DNA of 64,000 nt from Siphonodentalium dalli (taxonomy: Eukaryota; Mollusca; Scaphopoda; Gadilida; Siphonodentaliidae), in contig CP136061.1 of NCBI GenBank assembly GCA_032622095.1, positions 188,001 to 252,000 on the forward strand, in the 5' to 3' direction. This document shows, piece by piece, positions 58,201 to 64,000 of this stretch (position 1 is its first letter; every line of letters starts with the position of its first letter). A program made the translations under genes and the position numbers. The notes under the pieces are model-generated. The model searched no databases. It saw nothing but the letters and a program-made list of their open reading frames with translations, and was not told where the DNA came from.

Positions 58201-61200
58201 GTATATGCACCTTGCCGACCTACAGCGACTCGAGACATTTAGGTTTATGTCCCAACTTGCTTCCCAGAGTTATGGCCCTTAAACCAAAATTTTGGAAAAA
58301 GTTTGTGCCCAGATCTTCTCCTATAAGAAGTCAAGAAGCTGAAATCGGTTTTCGTAATTGTGTTAACTAACGAAAGAATACGAATCGGGGAAATTTTCAC
58401 TAAGGTCGGAAAACAATTTGTAGACCTGGGGAGGGGTGCAAAATTTGTCAATTTTTTCTTGTCACCGATTCCAACCATTTTTACTGTCGTGTATCTCTAC
58501 GACGTACTGATGCTACTCGTGAAATAATTTTGTAAATCGGTTGAGAAATGTCCAAGTTATAACACATCGAAAAATGTACTAATAAAGTCCATGTGTAGAA
58601 AGTGCTTGTGCCCAGATCTTCTCCTAGACGAAGCGCAACAGCTGGATTTGCTCTATGTGAGCGTCTTAAACATAGACAGAAGACCAAACCAGGAAATTTT
58701 GACAAAGGTCAGCTCAATTTTTTTCTGGGCTAGGGGAGGGGCAAAATTTGTCAATTTTTTTTTGTCACCGATTTGAACCAAAATTGTTGTGAATTATCTA
58801 TAAAATGCACTGAGTGACCTCGTGAATGAATTTTATGAATCGGTTGACAAATGTCGAAATTGTGGCCCCTTCCTTTTTTCAAGTTTACAGAAAATGCACT
58901 ATGAATTTAAATTCCTTCAATAAATCGTCACCTGTTTGATGTCATTCGATGGGGAATTTCTAGTACTTCTAAACGATTACCGACTTGCCGTATTATATCG
59001 ATAAAGGCCAGAGATATTCGAAAAGTGTGAACTGAATAACATACATATTGGCCTATATAGTAAAATATCGCCACAATACCTCACCAGAACCCTGGTAAAT
59101 AGTAAAGGGGCAACAAATACGAACACAATGACGCAATAATTAGCTCGATATCTCCAAAATTGGCCGATATATGATGACTTTTCTACCCGCGTCACCAAAT
59201 TTCGAGGCATGGGTGGGGGTCACACCAGAGCGTGCCAACTGAACACAGAAATGTCAATAAACCATAATATCGACAATCCAATCAATTCCGCGCGATTCCC
59301 TTATTATACTTCCATATTTTAATATGGAAGTATATTGTTATTCAATTTTTTATTTTTCACTATTATTTATTCTTCTTCTTAATATATTTTGTAACCCTTA
59401 TATCTCTGAAAGTTTAAAAGATAGAATATTGAAATTTGGTAAGTATATGCACCTTGCCGACCTACAGCGACTCGAGACATTTAGGTTTATGTCCCAACTT
59501 GCTTCCCAGAGTTATGGCCCTTAAACCAAAATTTTGGAAAAAGTTTGTGCCCAGATCTTCTCCTATAAGAAGTCAAGAAGCTGAAATCGGTTTTCGTAAT
59601 TGTGTTAACTAACGAAAGGGTACGAATCGGGGAAATTTTCACTAAGGTCGGAAAACAATTTGTAGACCTGGGGAGGGGTGCAAAATTTGTCAATTTTTTC
59701 TTGTCACCGATTCCAACCATTTTTACTGTCGTGTATCTCTACGACGTACTGATGCTACTCGTGAAAGAATTTTGTAAATCGGTTGAGAAATGTCCAAGTT
59801 ATAACACATCGAAAAATGTACTAATAAAGTCCATGTGTAGAAAGTGCTTGTGCCCAGATCTTCTCCTAGACGAAGCGCAACAGCTGGATTTGCTCTATGT
59901 GAGCGTCTTAAACATAGACAGAAGACCAAACCAGGAAATTTTGACAAAGGTCAGCTCAATTTTTTTCTGGGCTAGGGGAGGGGCAAAATTTGTCAATTTT
60001 TTTTTGTCACCGATTTGAACCAAAATTGTTGTGAATTATCTATAAAATGCACTGAGTGACCTCGTGAATGAATTTTATGAATCGGTTGACAAATGTCGAA
60101 ATTGTGGCCCCTTCCTTTTTTCAAGTTTACAGAAAATGCACTATGAATTTAAATTCCTTCAATAAATCGTCACCTGTTTGATGTCATTCGATGGGGAATT
60201 TCTAGTACTTCTAAACGATTACCGACTTGCCGTATTATATCGATAAAGGCCAGAGATATTCGAAAAGTGTGAACTGAATAACATACATATTGGCCTATAT
60301 AGTAAAATATCGCCACAATACCTCACCAGAACCCTGGTAAATAGTAAAGGGGCAACAAATACGAACACAATGACGCAATAATTAGCTCGATATCTCCAAA
60401 ATTGGCCGATATATGATGACTTTTCTACCCGCGTCACCAAATTTCGAGGCATGGGTGGGGGTCACACCAGAGCGTGCCAACTGAACACAGAAATGTCAAT
60501 AAACCATAATATCGACAATCCAATCAATTCCGCGCGATTCCCTTATTATACTTCCATATTTTAATATGGAAGTATATTGTTATTCAATTTTTTATTTTTC
60601 ACTATTATTTATTCTTCTTCTTAATATATTTTGTAACCCTTATATCTCTGAAAGTTTAAAAGATAGAATATTGAAATTTGGTAAGTATATGCACCTTGCC
60701 GACCTACAGCGACTCGAGACATTTAGGTTTATGTCCCAACTTGCTTCCCAGAGTTATGGCCCTTAAACCAAAATTTTGGAAAAAGTTTGTGCCCAGATCT
60801 TCTCCTATAAGAAGTCAAGAAGCTGAAATCGGTTTTCGTAATTGTGTTAACTAACGAAAGGGTACGAATCGGGGAAATTTTCACTAAGGTCGGAAAACAA
60901 TTTGTAGACCTGGGGAGGGGTGCAAAATTTGTCAATTTTTTCCTTGTCACCGATTCCAACCATTTTTACTGTCGTGTATCTCTACGACGTACTGATGCTA
61001 CTCGTGAAAGAATTTTGTAAATCGGTTGAGAAATGTCCAAGTTATAACACATCGAAAAATGTACTAATAAAGTCCATGTGTAGAAAGTGCTTGTGCCCAG
61101 ATCTTCTCCTAGACGAAGCGCAACAGCTGGATTTGCTCTATGTGAGCGTCTTAAACATAGACAGAAGACCAAACCAGGAAATTTTGACAAAGGTCAGCTC

Positions 61201-64000
61201 AATTTTTTTCTGGGCTAGGGGAGGGGCAAAATTTGTCAATTTTTTTTTGTCACCGATTTGAACCAAAATTGTTGTGAATTATCTATAAAATGCACTGAGT
61301 GACCTCGTGAATGAATTTTATGAATCGGTTGACAAATGTCGAAATTGTGGCCCCTTCCTTTTTTCAAGTTTACAGAAAATGCACTATGAATTTAAATTCC
61401 TTCAATAAATCGTCACCTGTTTGATGTCATTCGATGGGGAATTTCTAGTACTTCTAAACGATTACCGACTTGCCGTATTATATCGATAAAGGCCAGAGAT
61501 ATTCGAAAAGTGTGAACTGAATAACATACATATTGGCCTATATAGTAAAATATCGCCACAATACCTCACCAGAACCCTGGTAAATAGTAAAGGGGCAACA
61601 AATACGAACACAATGACGCAATAATTAGCTCGATATCTCCAAAATTGGCCGATATATGATGACTTTTCTACCCGCGTCACCAAATTTCGAGGCATGGGTG
61701 GGGGTCACACCAGAGCGTGCCAACTGAACACAGAAATGTCAATAAACCATAATATCGACAATCCAATCAATTCCGCGCGATTCCCTTATTATACTTCCAT
61801 ATTTTAATATGGAAGTATATTGTTATTCAATTTTTTATTTTTCACTATTATTTATTCTTCTTCTTAATATATTTTGTAACCCTTATATCTCTGAAAGTTT
61901 AAAAGATAGAATATTGAAATTTGGTAAGTATATGCACCTTGCCGACCTACAGCGACTCGAGACATTTAGGTTTATGTCCCAACTTGCTTCCCAGAGTTAT
62001 GGCCCTTAAACCAAAATTTTGGAAAAAGTTTGTGCCCAGATCTTCTCCTATAAGAAGTCAAGAAGCTGAAATCGGTTTTCGTAATTGTGTTAACTAACGA
62101 AAGGGTACGAATCGGGGAAATTTTCACTAAGGTCGGAAAACAATTTGTAGACCTGGGGAGGGGTGCAAAATTTGTCAATTTTTTCTTGTCACCGATTCCA
62201 ACCATTTTTACTGTCGTGTATCTCTACGACGTACTGATGCTACTCGTGAAAGAATTTTGTAAATCGGTTGAGAAATGTCCAAGTTATAACACATCGAAAA
62301 ATGTACTAATAAAGTCCATGTGTAGAAAGTGCTTGTGCCCAGATCTTCTCCTAGACGAAGCGCAACAGCTGGATTTGCTCTATGTGAGCGTCTTAAACAT
62401 AGACAGAAGACCAAACCAGGAAATTTTGACAAAGGTCAGCTCAATTTTTTTCTGGGCTAGGGGAGGGGCAAAATTTGTCAATTTTTTTTTGTCACCGATT
62501 TGAACCAAAATTGTTGTGAATTATCTATAAAATGCACTGAGTGACCTCGTGAATGAATTTTATGAATCGGTTGACAAATGTCGAAATTGTGGCCCCTTCC
62601 TTTTTTCAAGTTTACAGAAAATGCACTATGAATTTAAATTCCTTCAATAAATCGTCACCTGTTTGATGTCATTCGATGGGGAATTTCTAGTACTTCTAAA
62701 CGATTACCGACTTGCCGTATTATATCGATAAAGGCCAGAGATATTCGAAAAGTGTGAACTGAATAACATACATATTGGCCTATATAGTAAAATATCGCCA
62801 CAATACCTCACCAGAACCCTTGTAAATAGTAAAGGGGCAACAAATACGAACACAATGACGCAATAATTAGCTCGATATCTCCAAAATTGGCCGATATATG
62901 ATGACTTTTCTACCCGCGTCACCAAATTTCGAGGCATGGGTGGGGGTCACACCAGAGCGTGCCAACTGAACACAGAAATGTCAATAAACCATAATATCGA
63001 CAATCCAATCAATTCCGCGCGATTCCCTTATTATACTTCCATATTTTAATATGGAAGTATATTGTTATTCAATTTTTTATTTTTCACTATTATTTATTCT
63101 TCTTCTTAATATATTTTGTAACCCTTATATCTCTGAAAGTTTAAAAGATAGAATATTGAAATTTGGTAAGTATATGCACCTTGCCGACCTACAGCGACTC
63201 GAGACATTTAGGTTTATGTCCCAACTTGCTTCCCAGAGTTATGGCCCTTAAACCAAAATTTTGGAAAAAGTTTGTGCCCAGATCTTCTCCTATAAGAAGT
63301 CAAGAAGCTGAAATCGGTTTTCGTAATTGTGTTAACTAACGAAAGGGTACGAATCGGGGAAATTTTCACTAAGGTCGGAAAACAATTTGTAGACCTGGGG
63401 AGGGGTGCAAAATTTGTCAATTTTTTCTTGTCACCGATTCCAACCATTTTTACTGTCGTGTATCTCTACGACGTACTGATGCTACTCGTGAAAGAATTTT
63501 GTAAATCGGTTGAGAAATGTCCAAGTTATAACACATCGAAAAATGTACTAATAAAGTCCATGTGTAGAAAGTGCTTGTGCCCAGATCTTCTCCTAGACGA
63601 AGCGCAACAGCTGGATTTGCTCTATGTGAGCGTCTTAAACATAGACAGAAGACCAAACCAGGAAATTTTGACAAAGGTCAGCTCAATTTTTTTCTGGGCT
63701 AGGGGAGGGGCAAAATTTGTCAATTTTTTTTTGTCACCGATTTGAACCAAAATTGTTGTGAATTATCTATAAAATGCACTGAGTGACCTCGTGAATGAAT
63801 TTTATGAATCGGTTGACAAATGTCGAAATTGTGGCCCCTTCCTTTTTTCAAGTTTACAGAAAATGCACTATGAATTTAAATTCCTTCAATAAATCGTCAC
63901 CTGTTTGATGTCATTCGATGGGGAATTTCTAGTACTTCTAAACGATTACCGACTTGCCGTATTATATCGATAAAGGCCAGAGATATTCGAAAAGTGTGAA

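Larger units (their letters stand above)
39428..64000 (+). repeat. 1242-bp satellite, 19 full units plus a partial twentieth
   Basis: Units start at 39428 and then every 1242 bp. Units 14 (55574-56816) and 18 (60543-61785) are 1243 bp through one extra C. Unit 20 starts at 63028 and is cut by the window edge. By eye I find only seven or so variable sites in 24.6 kb, so identity exceeds 99%. Each unit starts with a hairpin and contains two diverged 303-bp subrepeats. Recurrent open frames of 61-138 codons are products of homogenised DNA: the 138-codon one lacks an ATG start (it begins GTG) and is broken by a stop in units 2, 4 and 16. Confidence 0.97.

Overview
The window looks like repeat-dense, AT-rich non-coding DNA from an animal. 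A marine invertebrate, perhaps a mollusc or another lophotrochozoan, is my best guess. The evidence is non-LTR retrotransposons of the APE-endonuclease/reverse-transcriptase type, 5S-derived and tRNA-derived SINE heads, many small inverted-repeat elements, and no prokaryotic gene organisation. I found no host protein-coding gene. The only long, plausible protein is a 5'-truncated LINE reverse transcriptase on the minus strand (8939-10894).

Layout. 1-8.5 kb is mostly unassignable, with a LINE/SINE 3' tail (about 1446-1587), a degenerate tandem repeat (4.48-5.1 kb), a small terminal-inverted-repeat (TIR) element (6.2-6.57 kb) and two adjacent fold-backs (7895-8137). 8533-11588 is bounded by perfect 28-bp TIRs and contains the LINE. 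12-17.4 kb holds fold-backs, short tandem repeats, a 5S-like SINE fragment and a LINE 3' fragment flanked by a 46-bp target duplication. 18.05-23.65 kb is a nested stack: a decayed LINE endonuclease gene is split by H-R-H-R-H, where H is a 458-bp TIR element and R an 899-bp spacer. A 1446-bp TIR element with a 9-bp target duplication follows directly. 24.4-25.2 kb carries a duplicated SINE-like unit with a tRNA-like head, and 25.42-25.65 kb a small MITE. 25805-30794 is a giant inverted repeat (arms about 2.2 kb) whose outer arms contain a roughly 175-bp periodic repeat built around an AAGATGGCGGCC-like motif.

From 34.7 to 38.4 kb there is a minisatellite of about 47 bp, most units of which carry TGACTCA. 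From 39428 to the window end there is a 1242-bp satellite, 19 complete copies plus a partial twentieth, nearly identical, each beginning with a 13-bp-stem hairpin. A diverged element with an equivalent hairpin of different inner sequence lies immediately upstream, which suggests that the satellite is a tandemly amplified mobile element.

The parts do not form a pathway. The window records nested transposition followed by local tandem amplification, with two tandem families (H-R and the hairpin-headed 1242-bp unit) apparently seeded by mobile elements.
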